Shown one piece after another: positions 36,707-45,648 of a DNA stretch of 64,000 bases (position 1 is the first letter of the stretch; each line of letters begins with the position of its first letter). Below the pieces are notes generated by a model. The model was not told where the DNA came from. It saw only the letters and a program-made list of their open reading frames with translations, and did not search any database. This DNA comes from Marinomonas colpomeniae (GTDB lineage Bacteria > Pseudomonadota > Gammaproteobacteria > Pseudomonadales > Marinomonadaceae), in assembly GCF_014803385.1 (NCBI RefSeq), contig NZ_JACYFC010000005.1:124001-188000 (forward strand), written 5' to 3'. The position numbers were made by a program, and so were the translations under genes.

Positions 36707-36958
36707 CTAACGCGGTTTATATTGAGTAGGACAGTATCCTCTGCTTACATCAGGCGATCTAAGCATCAAGTGTTTGGTTTTACGACCATTAGTCCGCGCT
36801 CGCCATAATCTAAAACTACTGGATTTCAGGCTTTTGCGCATTAGTTTAATAACGGCTTGTTCATTCAAACCGAATTGCAACTCGATTGCTTCAAACGGCG
36901 TTCTGTCTTCCCACGCCATCTCTACGATTCTTGATTGTTCATGACTGTAAAATTGCAT
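36707..36958 (-). CDS. TIGR03643/DUF2805 family protein
   Basis: An 83-residue conserved protein of unknown function. The family pattern RIVEMAWEDRTPFEAIELQFGL followed by EQAVIKLMRKSL and SSFRLWRARTNGRKTKH is clear; it looks like a small helix-turn-helix, and the basic C-terminus could bind nucleic acid. AGAGG precedes the ATG. It lies just upstream of the rof-like gene. Confidence 0.88.
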   Translation of the reverse strand: MQFYSHEQSRIVEMAWEDRTPFEAIELQFGLNEQAVIKLMRKSLKSSSFRLWRARTNGRKTKHLMLRSPDVSRGYCPTQYKPR

Positions 36959-37086
36959 ACTACCTCTCCAGTTTTGATCAACGCAGAAGTATTACGTACA
37001 GACTCTGATTTTAGATCAATCTAAATATTATGATGTAAAAACAGACCAACATAAGCTATCAAGTTCCTATTTTCAAAATCTCGATT

Positions 37087-37656
37087 TCAAATATTCAATA
37101 TTTTAGGCTCAACTACAGGTTGACCATTATCATTAAAAAAAACTGATGGCTTGTGTAGACCTTTGATTTTCCAGTTTATTAAATTAAAAACAATTTTAGA
37201 CATAACAAAAAATTGAGAAGCTTGTTGATCTGAATACACTGTTTTTCTAGCAAATTTGGTTTGAAGGTAACCTAGATTATCACTCAATTTAGCGTCTTTA
37301 ATTGATGAATTATCTATAAAAGAATGAATCAGCCCAATAAAAGGAATACCTGCTGTCATTGTGTTACCAATTGGCGTATTACAACATTGAGCATACCAAC
37401 GATACATGCCTTTTTTACTCAAACGCATACATGCAATTTGCTCATTACCTTCTGTGATTTTCACGTAAGACAAAGGAATTTGAAAGATTTCAGTTGCACC
37501 ATAGCTGTCTAATACATTGCCTTCTTGTTCCAGAAATTTAGCAAAGGATTGGCAATCATTACAACAGCACATAATCCTTGTTCCTGTTTTTCCATTCATG
37601 TCCGAGGTTGTGCCGCGAACTGTGCCACATGAACAAGTCAATTGTAATTTAGCCAT
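37087..37656 (-). CDS. DUF6151 / GFA-like zinc-binding protein
   Basis: A 189-residue protein related to glutathione-dependent formaldehyde-activating enzymes. Likely zinc ligands are the cysteines of LTCSCGTVRG (residues 7-16), MCCCNDCQSFA (about 29-39) and the CCNTPIG segment (about 92-98). GAGG lies upstream of the ATG. Activity unproven: the GFA fold is often found without formaldehyde activity. Confidence 0.75.
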   Translation of the reverse strand: MAKLQLTCSCGTVRGTTSDMNGKTGTRIMCCCNDCQSFAKFLEQEGNVLDSYGATEIFQIPLSYVKITEGNEQIACMRLSKKGMYRWYAQCCNTPIGNTMTAGIPFIGLIHSFIDNSSIKDAKLSDNLGYLQTKFARKTVYSDQQASQFFVMSKIVFNLINWKIKGLHKPSVFFNDNGQPVVEPKILNI

Positions 37657-37686
37657 TTGATTAGCCTCTTACATTCAAATTAAAAG

Positions 37687-37723
37687 AAAACCAATAATAC
37701 GTTATCCACATATCATTGGTTTT
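37687..37723 (-). terminator. Terminator after the DUF302 gene
   Basis: On the minus strand AAAACCAAT pairs with ATTGGTTTT and continues into CTTTTAA; arms are at 37687-37695 and 37715-37723. It sits 14 bases beyond the DUF302 stop and before the DUF6151 start. Confidence 0.75.
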
Positions 37724-37736
37724 TTAGCAGTATGAA

Positions 37737-38189
37737 TTATTTAGTAACAGCGGCCGAAGACAATGCCTTTAATACATTTGAGACCTTATCAATAACGGCA
37801 TCACAACCTTGGATATTATGGCGCTCTTTAAGGTATTGCTGATTGTTATAAGAAAGCCATACCTGTTTATTCGCATCTTCGGAGATCAGTACTTTTTGAG
37901 GAAGATCGATAGCAACGTCTTGTGCACATGTCATAAGTGGCGTTCCAACTTTAGGATTACCAAAAATAATTACTTGAGTGGGTCTTAATTCTAAACCAAC
38001 ACTCTGAGCATTCTTCTGGTGGTCAATTCTAGCGAACACATTCAACCCTTTGCTCTTCGCAATCGACTCGAATCGGTCAGCAGTTTCTTGTACTGAGTAT
38101 TGGCTTTCATATTTTAACAAACTTTCTGTCGCATTAAGAGAAAGAGACGTGCATAAAACTACTGCGCCAAGTGACATTAACTTAATCAT
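37737..38189 (-). CDS. DUF302 secreted protein
   Basis: A 150-residue protein with a signal peptide (MIKLMSLGAVVLCTSLSLNA). The DUF302 core reads YSVQETADRFESIAKSKGLNVFARIDHQ then PTQVIIFGNPKVGTPLM and DLPQKVLI. Likely periplasmic, function unknown; members often sit near redox or metal genes. AAGGAT precedes the ATG. Confidence 0.88.
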   Translation of the reverse strand: MIKLMSLGAVVLCTSLSLNATESLLKYESQYSVQETADRFESIAKSKGLNVFARIDHQKNAQSVGLELRPTQVIIFGNPKVGTPLMTCAQDVAIDLPQKVLISEDANKQVWLSYNNQQYLKERHNIQGCDAVIDKVSNVLKALSSAAVTK

Positions 38190-38420
38190 AGAAGTACATC
38201 CTTTTTATTAGTAATAACAATTCAAGTAATATTAATTTCAAAGTCTTGAACTCAGATAACACCAACGCCACTAGCTTTGAAAGTAATATTGCCACGCATG
38301 CACATTCATTCCTTTTTTATTTTTATACGTTTTCTGCGAAATACGTCATAATTTTGTATTGGATTATACTTTTAAAAAAAGCATAGCATTCACAAAAAAA
38401 CACTAGTTTTTTGGATTTAA

Positions 38421-38786
38421 TTAAGCCCACATAGCAAGAGATTTGATATATAGAATCCAACCTGAAAGGGCGAATGTCGCCATTGAAAAGAAACCGTTTT
38501 TCCACGAACCAAAACGGGCATGGCCATAAATAACCATTGCAGAAATAGCACACAAAATCCAAACACCGACAATCCCAGCATAGTTTGGAAGCCATAATGC
38601 AATCGCGCCAAATAGCTCAGCGGCTCCAATAAAAGTAACCATATTTTGGCTTAATCCGAATTTACTGAAAAAATCCAGCTGTGTGTTATATCTTTCTTTT
38701 GGCCAACCAAAAATTTTTATGCTGCCAGAAGCGATAAAAAACAATGTTAGCTCTAAGATCAAAATGACTAAAATAAGTGTATTCAT
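38421..38786 (-). CDS. DoxX-family membrane protein
   Basis: A 121-residue, four-helix protein. LFFIASGSIKIFGWPKER and FIGAAELFGAIALWLP are DoxX/DoxX-like hallmarks, with further helices at about 73-90 and 98-118. The role of the family is loosely defined (quinone-linked redox, oxidative stress). Single gene with no clear operon. Confidence 0.85.
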   Translation of the reverse strand: MNTLILVILILELTLFFIASGSIKIFGWPKERYNTQLDFFSKFGLSQNMVTFIGAAELFGAIALWLPNYAGIVGVWILCAISAMVIYGHARFGSWKNGFFSMATFALSGWILYIKSLAMWA

Positions 38787-38889
38787 TTTTTATTATTCCA
38801 ATATTTATTCTTTGTATTGAAGCCTTTTAAATTTGTAAAAAACCTAAAATTAACGCTATAACCAGCACCTAGTTTTATTACTAGGTTCA

Positions 38890-39045
38890 TCATAAGCAAT
38901 AGAAAACACCACTTACAACTAATATAAGAGTTTTTCTTGATCGATGTGGATCTACCCTTAGTTTAGATTGATAGAAATTGAACATAGCAGCAAGAATAAT
39001 ACATGCCTCAACACCAAAAATTAAAAAACTAAATAAAAAGTGCAT
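38890..39045 (-). CDS. Possible small two-helix membrane protein (51 aa)
   Basis: This open frame fills most of the 390-base gap between DoxX and the hydroxylase. It starts ATG at 39045 and ends TGA at 38890. Two hydrophobic stretches (MHFLFSFLIFGVEACIILAA and about 39-51) flank a basic loop, QSKLRVDPHRSRKT, which fits a hairpin with a positively charged cytoplasmic turn. No strong ribosome site is seen. No family recognised. The rest of the gap shows only an inverted repeat, ACCTAGT (38867-38873) with ACTAGGT (38880-38886), without a T run. Confidence 0.35.
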   Translation of the reverse strand: MHFLFSFLIFGVEACIILAAMFNFYQSKLRVDPHRSRKTLILVVSGVFYCL

Positions 39046-39176
39046 ATGACACCATCAGCAATGATAAATACAACGGGGGAATGGGATTTTAAGCTTGAAG
39101 AATTTAGGCGGATTGAAACCTGACAAACCAATTTTTTATTTAAATTAGCTTCTATTTTCTCTGTATTTTTTGATGG

Positions 39177-40184
39177 CTAAGATTGATTAGCAGTAGGTCT
39201 ATGATTCTTCTTACGTTTTTTGAACAAAGATATCACTCGATGACTAACCAGACTAAAAAAGGATGTAAAAGGCTGAGTATATTGTCCCCAAGGCCCTAAA
39301 TGGTCGATAGTTTGCCCTGTTCCAAAACAAATAGTTTGATCATCGCTTCCAGCAAACCAAGAACCAAATATTCGATCCCAAACTGCCAACATCACACCAA
39401 AATTACGATCATAATGATGTAGTGCATTAGAGTGATGGATTTGATGTTGAGCAGGAGAAATCAACCATTTTTCGATTTTTTCACCATAACTCAGAACAAC
39501 CCCAGAATGACGCAAATTGGCTCCCAACGCGTTAAATAAAAAGGTCGTGACGAGCACACCAAACACTTGAACTAAGCTGACTTGATAAGGAAAAAAGACT
39601 AGAAATACACTAATAACAACACTTTGAACCAACAACGAACGAAAGAAAAACAATAAACCTTCTACTGGATGAGTACGAAAAACGGTAAAGGGGGTCAGTA
39701 CTGTTGCGCTGTGATGCACTTGATGAAACGCCCATAAGAAAGGGCTTTTATGCATGCACCAGTGAACAAAGAAACGAGAGAAATCATCTGCGAGAAAATA
39801 ACAAAGAGTGAAGATAGCTACGACGAGCATATCTGGCCAACCTAAAGCCAAGTTCGATAAACCCTGCTCTTGCCAGAAAAAAAACAACCAACTTATCCAT
39901 ACAGTTTGTGTCAGTGTTTTAGGGATAATAACAGAGAGTAATAATCGATTAATCAACCATAAAACATAATCCGTTCGGGACGAAGAATGCCACCAAATGC
40001 GCCATGAAAAGTAAGTACGTAATCTATTTAAACCTGTATTTCCATATCGCCACCACAATAATACAAAAGCTACGATAGATGCAGAAATAAGATACACAAA
40101 CGAAACTCGTTTGCTTAAGTCAAACAAGGAAGAGCCGGCATTAGCCAGCTCTTCCAATAACCAAAATGCAAAGGCGTCAAACAT
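39177..40184 (-). CDS. Fatty acid hydroxylase / sterol desaturase family membrane protein
   Basis: A 335-residue integral membrane di-iron oxygenase. Several hydrophobic segments occur (about 25-45, 80-95, 120-135, 185-215). The histidine boxes are HWCMHKS (about 141-147), FHQVHHS (about 154-160) and, later, HQIHHSNALHHYDRNFG (about 252-268). These ligate the diiron site that hydroxylates or desaturates a lipid. The gene starts 17 bases after the DUF4856 stop and belongs to the same iron-responsive operon. Confidence 0.9.
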   Translation of the reverse strand: MFDAFAFWLLEELANAGSSLFDLSKRVSFVYLISASIVAFVLLWWRYGNTGLNRLRTYFSWRIWWHSSSRTDYVLWLINRLLLSVIIPKTLTQTVWISWLFFFWQEQGLSNLALGWPDMLVVAIFTLCYFLADDFSRFFVHWCMHKSPFLWAFHQVHHSATVLTPFTVFRTHPVEGLLFFFRSLLVQSVVISVFLVFFPYQVSLVQVFGVLVTTFLFNALGANLRHSGVVLSYGEKIEKWLISPAQHQIHHSNALHHYDRNFGVMLAVWDRIFGSWFAGSDDQTICFGTGQTIDHLGPWGQYTQPFTSFFSLVSHRVISLFKKRKKNHRPTANQS

Positions 40185-40201
40185 TGCCTAAAAATACTTA
40201 G

Positions 40202-41572
40202 TTAATCATTTTCAGCACTGTTACCTGCTTTATTGATTTGATCAAGTACTGCACTCATACCTGCTGTGCGATCATTCAATTTTGCTTTTAAGCCGAATGA
40301 TTTATCAAGTAGGTTCTGCGTTTTAATCATATTCAATTTGTATTCTTGCATTGCGATTGAATCGCCTTGAATAAATCCACCTTTACCATCTACCGCCAAC
40401 ACTTGAGTATTGCCAAATAAAATCGGACTAAAGCCAATAAGTCGATCTAAACCTGCTTGAGCATTTCCTAAATCACGACCTGCAGCTTCAAGTGCAAGAG
40501 CGAATCCTTTTAGTTCGCCCCAATGTTTCACATAACTACTGTAGGCTTTAGCTACTTCACCATGCGCTTCTTCAATCACAGCAATTTTTTCCAAATCGGC
40601 ATAAACACTACCAGCGTATTTATAAGCGGCTTCAGCAATCACTTGCTGCCACGCCGTCGCAATTGTTTTAGCGTAAGCTTTTAGTTCAGCATGCTGAGCC
40701 TTGGTAAGCTCTTTTCCTTTGGCGTCGGCAATTAACTGACGACCATCAACAAAGGCTTGCATAATAGTATGGAAATAATTCGTACCAGCGCTAGAATCAA
40801 TGCTTGCTGCGTAATAAGCATGAGCAAAGGCCATTTCAGATTTCAGATCAATCACACCATCGCCATTCGCATCCGCTTTAGAAAACACCGCAGAATCTAG
40901 TTTGGTTAACTGAACAACTTCTTTCGCCGTTAAAGACAGACCGTTTGCTGGCGCGCCAAAGTAACCAAAAGCTTCATCCCAAACATGTTCTTTACCAGTA
41001 TACACAGTGCCTTTTTTATATGGCTTATTGTTTGGATACTGGCCAACTTCTAATTTTTCATCAAGATAGTGATTTACAGCACGGTTATAAAACACAGCAC
41101 CCATAGAAAATTTAGAGATAAGCTGAACATAGTTATAACCGTTTACTGGGTCATAACCTTCTTTAGTTTTCCCAGCAAGTTCAACAAGTTGTTCTAACAA
41201 CTCTTGCCCTGTTGGGTTACCTGGCCAACCCGTAATTACGCCGTCATAAGCACTAGATAGTAAATCCTTACCTTTAGAAAGTTCATCAATTTTAGTTTGT
41301 TTAACAGGGAAACCATCTTTTGATACTGGGTCAAGAATGCTCAGACCTGACTCTTTACTTGAGAAGTAAGCAGACATCAAATCAGCATCGCCTTTGCCCG
41401 CTGCTTTTTTCAAAGAGTTATGCAAGACATGGCGGGCAATCTGGCCACCATAAGAAACAGAAGAGGAAGCGTCGCCTTGATAACCCTTTAAGGTGACATC
41501 AAAAGCGTAGTCCTGTGCTGCTATAGCATTGACAGAAAACGCGACACACAAACTAAGAATGGTTTTTTTCAC
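40202..41572 (-). CDS. DUF4856 secreted protein, imelysin-like
   Basis: A 456-residue protein with a signal peptide (MKKTILSLCVAFSVNAIAA). The DUF4856 core includes YDPVNGYNYVQLISKFSMG, KEHVWDEAFGYFGAPANG and SSYVKHWGELKGFALALE. HVWDEAFGYFG resembles the HxxxE-type metal motif of imelysins, which are iron-regulated periplasmic or surface proteins. A DANGDGVIDLKSE stretch looks like an EF-hand calcium loop. A good Fur box lies 84-98 bases upstream. Probable role: iron acquisition or homeostasis at the cell envelope; this is inference. Confidence 0.8.
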   Translation of the reverse strand: MKKTILSLCVAFSVNAIAAQDYAFDVTLKGYQGDASSSVSYGGQIARHVLHNSLKKAAGKGDADLMSAYFSSKESGLSILDPVSKDGFPVKQTKIDELSKGKDLLSSAYDGVITGWPGNPTGQELLEQLVELAGKTKEGYDPVNGYNYVQLISKFSMGAVFYNRAVNHYLDEKLEVGQYPNNKPYKKGTVYTGKEHVWDEAFGYFGAPANGLSLTAKEVVQLTKLDSAVFSKADANGDGVIDLKSEMAFAHAYYAASIDSSAGTNYFHTIMQAFVDGRQLIADAKGKELTKAQHAELKAYAKTIATAWQQVIAEAAYKYAGSVYADLEKIAVIEEAHGEVAKAYSSYVKHWGELKGFALALEAAGRDLGNAQAGLDRLIGFSPILFGNTQVLAVDGKGGFIQGDSIAMQEYKLNMIKTQNLLDKSFGLKAKLNDRTAGMSAVLDQINKAGNSAEND

Positions 41573-41597
41573 TGTTATTTTTCCTATTTTTCAATCA

Positions 41598-41615
41598 ACA
41601 AAATGATTATTTTGT
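41598..41615 (-). promoter_or_regulatory. Second, weak Fur-like box
   Basis: Near-palindrome ACAAAATGATTATTTTGT just upstream of the DUF4856 start. Against the 7-1-7 Fur consensus it matches at 9 of 14 positions, so it could be a secondary site or only a hairpin in the leader. Confidence 0.3.
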
Positions 41616-41655
41616 GCCTGTACAAACACAAAGAATGAAAGAAAAATACCATTAA

Positions 41656-41670
41656 CAATAATGATTATCA
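41656..41670 (-). promoter_or_regulatory. Fur box upstream of DUF4856-hydroxylase operon
   Basis: CAATAAT-G-ATTATCA matches the 7-1-7 Fur consensus TGATAATNATTATCA at 12 of 14 positions; the right half is perfect. Position fits repression of the DUF4856 gene. Confidence 0.65.
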
Positions 41671-41699
41671 ACAATAATTTAAATCTTATTTACATAAAT

Positions 41700-42110
41700 T
41701 TACTTAGAGATAGAATACCCATCACCTTTTGATGAGGAGATATCGACAACAATCCCCTGACCACCAAAACCATGTAAATTGCATTTCGCTCGCACGGTTA
41801 CTTTGGTCACATTAGCTGGAATTTTCACATCACATAAACGGCGAGTAAAAGGCTGCTCGTTATCATGAGGATGAAACAGAGTCCTTTCACCTAATACATC
41901 ACCTTGTTGATTAACTACTTGCCAGGCATCCGCATAATGCTGCCAACCCTCATCGTTATGGCGAACTTGTGTGTCGAAACACCAACTCCCATTTAAACTC
42001 TGTGATGCCTTTACGTAGGTTACTTGAGCGTAATCTAATGACTCAGAGAAATTGCCTGTACTATAAGCCATTGAAGAAAATAAGAACGTCATTAACCAAT
42101 ATTTCATCAT
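41700..42110 (-). CDS. Small secreted protein of unknown function
   Basis: About 136 residues with a signal peptide (MMKYWLMTFLFSSMAYS). The mature part contains SWCFDTQVRHNDEGWQHYAD, AWQVVNQQGDVLGERTLFHP and PFTRRLCDVKIPANVTKVTV. I recognise this only as a conserved exported family without a name. The two central cysteines may pair. The start is at 42110 because GAAGG precedes ATGATG. It is upstream of the DUF4856 gene, whose Fur boxes lie in the gap between them. Confidence 0.7.
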   Translation of the reverse strand: MMKYWLMTFLFSSMAYSTGNFSESLDYAQVTYVKASQSLNGSWCFDTQVRHNDEGWQHYADAWQVVNQQGDVLGERTLFHPHDNEQPFTRRLCDVKIPANVTKVTVRAKCNLHGFGGQGIVVDISSSKGDGYSISK

Positions 42111-42262
42111 AGTTACCTTCCGTCTAACCATTAAATTAAGAATATCTCATAGATATAAGACAACCCAAAACAAAGTAAATTATGTACTTTCTCTTACTTT
42201 CTAACTGATAACCAATAACTCTTTCTTTGCTCTAATTAGATAAAAACCATTCATTTAGGCAT

Positions 42263-42299
42263 AAAAAAGCACATCTAAAATATCACTTCTAGATGTGCT
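42263..42299 (-). terminator. Terminator after the chemoreceptor gene
   Basis: On the minus strand AGCACATCTA pairs with TAGATGTGCT and is followed by TTTTTA. Arms on the plus strand are at 42269-42278 and 42290-42299. Confidence 0.88.
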
Positions 42300-42323
42300 C
42301 TTCTGTTTATTTATTTTGGCTTA

Positions 42324-43946
42324 TCATTTTACTACAAAATAATTAATATCTTGTTTTAACTTACCTGACAGCTGCTCAAGCGAAACAGCCTCTTCAGAGT
42401 TACTCTTCAATGAAAGGCTGCTTTCTTTCGCCATATTAGCTACTTCTTCAACGCTTTTTGTAATTTCCTCTACGGTGGACACTTGCTTAGAAGTCGCCTG
42501 TACAACTTCCAAAACTTTTTCTAATGAGTCATTTGCTTGTGTTTGGATGTCATTCAATAATTGATTAGCTTCATTTGTTAACAACAAACCATTTTCAACT
42601 TGAGGAACCGTTGCTTCCATCGCTTTCACAGATGCTCGCGTATCCTCTTGAACCTGTTGAATCATTTTTTCAATATCACCTGTCGCTTCACCGGTTCGCT
42701 TAGCAAGCTGCCTTACTTCGTCTGCAACCACTGCAAAACCTCGACCATATTCACCTGCTCGGGCTGCTTCAATCGCAGCGTTCAACGCAAGCAAATTAGT
42801 TTGATCAGAGATACTATAAATAACATTAACAATATCACCAATCTCACTGGTTCGTTCTTGCAATACATTAACTTGATCAACCGTTGTCCTAACTGTCGTC
42901 GAAATTCTTTCTATTTCACTCGCAACCTTCTGCACCGCAACTCGACCTTTAAGGGAAAGCTCCGCTGTTATTTTCGAATTATTTTCTGTTTGATGTACTG
43001 TATCTGCTACAGAGTTAATACTGTGACTCATTTCGGCCAAGCTATTCACTGCCGAGCGTGTATAGGTAACTTGAGCTTCTGCAGCCACCAAAGCTTGCTG
43101 AGAGCCTGAAGCAACAATAGAAGACCGTTGTGACAATTCATCAGACGAACTGATAATACTATTTACTATTCTCTCAAGCTTCGCCTGCATAATCTGTACA
43201 GAGGACATCATGCTATTTTCACAACAAGAATTAACTTTACCAGTCAAATCCCCTTGAGCAATTTTAGCAATGACTTTTGCTGCTTCCTGTGGCTCACCAC
43301 CAACAGCATTGCGGATTCTTATACTAATAAAGTAAGCAAGAGTAATACCGATTATAATGGCGATACTTGTCAATGCGATCATCCAACCTGCAAAAGTACT
43401 GGCAACTTCACGCACTTCAATGGTTGCAGCCTGATTACGAGTCTCTTCTAAATCAATAAACTGATTGATTGTCGCAAGCCATTCTATAAACGCAGGCTTA
43501 GCATCATTCAACAATACAAGCGTTGCAGCCTCTAAATTATTAGACGCTCGATCTTTAATGATTTGCTCAATCAATGGCAAGGTTTTCTGCTCAATGTTTT
43601 TGATTTTATTGTAGATAGTCATTTCTTCAGAGGACATTGATATTTTGGCTGGGGTAAGCAATTGAGCAGAGTCTTGATAAAACTTATCAAGTACTCTAAT
43701 TTCTTTTACCGTGTCATTAAGCTCCTGCTGATTACGAGAAAAAACCACGTCTCTAATCGCGATCGCTCGATCATGAACACTGCCACGAAAATTAATGGCA
43801 TAGCGTTGTTTTACAGAATTCACATCGTTTATTTGTGTAATTGAGTTATCAATGAAGTTAACTCGTTGAATACCGATACCTGTTAAAATCAGCATCATCA
43901 ATAATATGCTGCCAAATCCTATCGCCAAACGCAGGTTAATTGTCAT
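42324..43946 (-). CDS. Methyl-accepting chemotaxis protein
   Basis: A 540-residue chemoreceptor. TM1 about 9-29 and TM2 about 187-210 bracket a periplasmic domain of about 155 residues, of the four-helix-bundle type ([17 protein letters not shown] within it). A HAMP region follows, then the signalling tip, [20 protein letters not shown] near 365-385 with [16 protein letters not shown]. No C-terminal NWETF tether is visible. Ligand unknown. Transcribed alone. Confidence 0.93.
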   Translation of the reverse strand: MTINLRLAIGFGSILLMMLILTGIGIQRVNFIDNSITQINDVNSVKQRYAINFRGSVHDRAIAIRDVVFSRNQQELNDTVKEIRVLDKFYQDSAQLLTPAKISMSSEEMTIYNKIKNIEQKTLPLIEQIIKDRASNNLEAATLVLLNDAKPAFIEWLATINQFIDLEETRNQAATIEVREVASTFAGWMIALTSIAIIIGITLAYFISIRIRNAVGGEPQEAAKVIAKIAQGDLTGKVNSCCENSMMSSVQIMQAKLERIVNSIISSSDELSQRSSIVASGSQQALVAAEAQVTYTRSAVNSLAEMSHSINSVADTVHQTENNSKITAELSLKGRVAVQKVASEIERISTTVRTTVDQVNVLQERTSEIGDIVNVIYSISDQTNLLALNAAIEAARAGEYGRGFAVVADEVRQLAKRTGEATGDIEKMIQQVQEDTRASVKAMEATVPQVENGLLLTNEANQLLNDIQTQANDSLEKVLEVVQATSKQVSTVEEITKSVEEVANMAKESSLSLKSNSEEAVSLEQLSGKLKQDINYFVVK

Positions 43947-44507
43947 AATTTATAATCCATAGGTATTTTAAGTCTAAAAAAATGATTGTGAATAGTACAT
44001 GCGATGATAACTAATACAACAACACTCTTAATTAGTCTTAGTTTATGCGCTATTCAAAGAACGTAGAGCTACTTCTTGTATGCTTTAGTAAATATAGTCA
44101 CTAGCTCTTCTTCATTAGAATTTTTTTTGTAAAACGTTCTTTTCTTATGATTCTTTAAATTTTTGAAAAAGAGTGCTTACATGCTTACTGAAAACTGATC
44201 TCAATACACTTCATGTAATAACATATTCCAACGGTGTACATACATCCTAATGGTTCGCTAAAGCATTAGAAAAAAAACAGATCGATACAAGACCTCTTAT
44301 TTAAAATAAGCTTCTTATGATGGAGAGAGTTTCTGGCAAAAAACTTGTAATAGACTTCAATTTTTACAAGTAAGCACGCTGGTTTAAAGGACAAATAATT
44401 ACTCTAAATCAAATGCAAACTGCGCCCTTATAGGACAATTATAAAAAAGCCGCTCAATATGAGCGACTAAGTTTCTATTACAGCCTCTTTGCGACAATCC
44501 CTTTTAA
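43947..44507. other. Long intergenic region between chemoreceptor and hisC
   Basis: 561 bases, AT-rich, with no convincing gene on either strand. It contains the hisC terminator at its right end and an 8-bp inverted repeat, ACTTGTAA (44343-44350) with TTACAAGT (44364-44371). The chemoreceptor promoter must lie at the left end on the minus strand. I checked for a sigma-28 promoter (TAAA plus GCCGATAA) and found none. Confidence 0.4.
44443..44467 (-). terminator. Terminator after hisC
   Basis: On the minus strand GTCGCTCA pairs with TGAGCGGC (one wobble) and is followed by six T. Confidence 0.88.
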
Positions 44508-45566
44508 CTAGAGTTTTTTCAATACTGAAGTCAAGGCAGCCATTTCCTCATCTGTACCAATCGTGATGCGAAGGTGATTGCCAATTCTTGGTTTTTTACC
44601 AAAATAACGAACCAATATGCCCTTCTCTTTCAATGCGAGATAAATAGCTTCTGCATCTTTTTCTGGATGAGTAACAAATATAAAGTTAGTCGCAGACGGA
44701 ACAATATGAAAACCAAGTGCTTCAAGATCTTTAATAGATTGTTCACGAGTCGTTATAGTTTTCTCGCAAATTTCTTGCAAGTAAGTTTCGTCTTCCACTG
44801 CCGCTGTTGCGCCAGCCAGCGCAATACGATCGATTGGATAAGAGTTGAAAGAGTTCTTCAAACGCTCTAAACCTTCAATCAATTCAGAGTTACCTAATGC
44901 GTAACCTACGCGAATTCCAGCCAAAGCACGAGATTTAGACAAGGTCTGAACAACCAATAAATTTGGATATTGGTTCACTAAAGACGCTGCACTTTGTGCA
45001 CCAAAGTCTACATAAGCTTCATCCACCAGCACGACAACATCTGGGTTGGCTTTTAAAATGTACTCGATGTCCGTCAAAGGCAGAGCTTTGCCTGTTGGCG
45101 CATTTGGGTTCGTCACAACAACACCAGACACGTCTAAGTTCTGGTAATCTGCTGGAACAATGTCAAAGTTATCGTTCAGCGGAATCAATTTTGGCTCGAT
45201 ACCATACAAACCTGCGTACACTTTATAAAAACTGTAGGTAATGTCTGCAAAAGCCAATGGTTTCCCATCCGCGAAATACCCCATAAATGCCAACGCCAAA
45301 ACCTCATCTGAACCATTACCAACGAAAACCTGATTCGCATTCAATGAGTAATTTTTAGCTAAGGCGTTTTTTAACGTGGCACAATTTGGGTCTGGGTAAA
45401 GACGTAAGCTCTCGCTCACTTCTGCTGCCATAGCCGACAAGGCTTTTGGCGACGGTGCGTAGGGACTTTCGTTAGTATTTAGTTTTATGTACTTTTTATC
45501 TTGTGGTTGCTCGCCCGGCACATAAGGGTCAAGAGAGGCAATTTTATCTGTCCAAAAACGACTCAT
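44508..45566 (-). CDS. hisC: Histidinol-phosphate aminotransferase
   Basis: A 352-residue class I/II PLP aminotransferase that converts imidazole-acetol phosphate to histidinol phosphate. Motifs: NTNESPYAPSPKAL near the N-terminus, VTNPNAPTGKAL, VDEAYVDF, and the PLP lysine in TLSKSRALAGIRVGYALG. The start has GGAG upstream. It is separate from a his operon and separated by a terminator from lysS. Paralogues in this family can also act on aromatic amino acids. Confidence 0.92.
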   Translation of the reverse strand: MSRFWTDKIASLDPYVPGEQPQDKKYIKLNTNESPYAPSPKALSAMAAEVSESLRLYPDPNCATLKNALAKNYSLNANQVFVGNGSDEVLALAFMGYFADGKPLAFADITYSFYKVYAGLYGIEPKLIPLNDNFDIVPADYQNLDVSGVVVTNPNAPTGKALPLTDIEYILKANPDVVVLVDEAYVDFGAQSAASLVNQYPNLLVVQTLSKSRALAGIRVGYALGNSELIEGLERLKNSFNSYPIDRIALAGATAAVEDETYLQEICEKTITTREQSIKDLEALGFHIVPSATNFIFVTHPEKDAEAIYLALKEKGILVRYFGKKPRIGNHLRITIGTDEEMAALTSVLKKL

Positions 45567-45590
45567 GGAATGCTCCGTTACTTTTCATAA

Positions 45591-45615
45591 AATAAGGCCT
45601 CAGAAGAGGCCTTAT
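45591..45615 (-). terminator. Terminator after lysS
   Basis: AATAAGGCCTC (45591-45601) pairs with GAGGCCTTATT (45605-45615) around a short loop; T-rich on the minus strand exit. Confidence 0.85.
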
Positions 45616-45648
45616 TGATTCAATCACATACAGTGAACTGGCCTAGGT

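Noticed and set aside
43947-44507. Sigma-28 promoter for the chemoreceptor
   Set aside because: No TAAA plus GCCGATAA pair at the right spacing was found.
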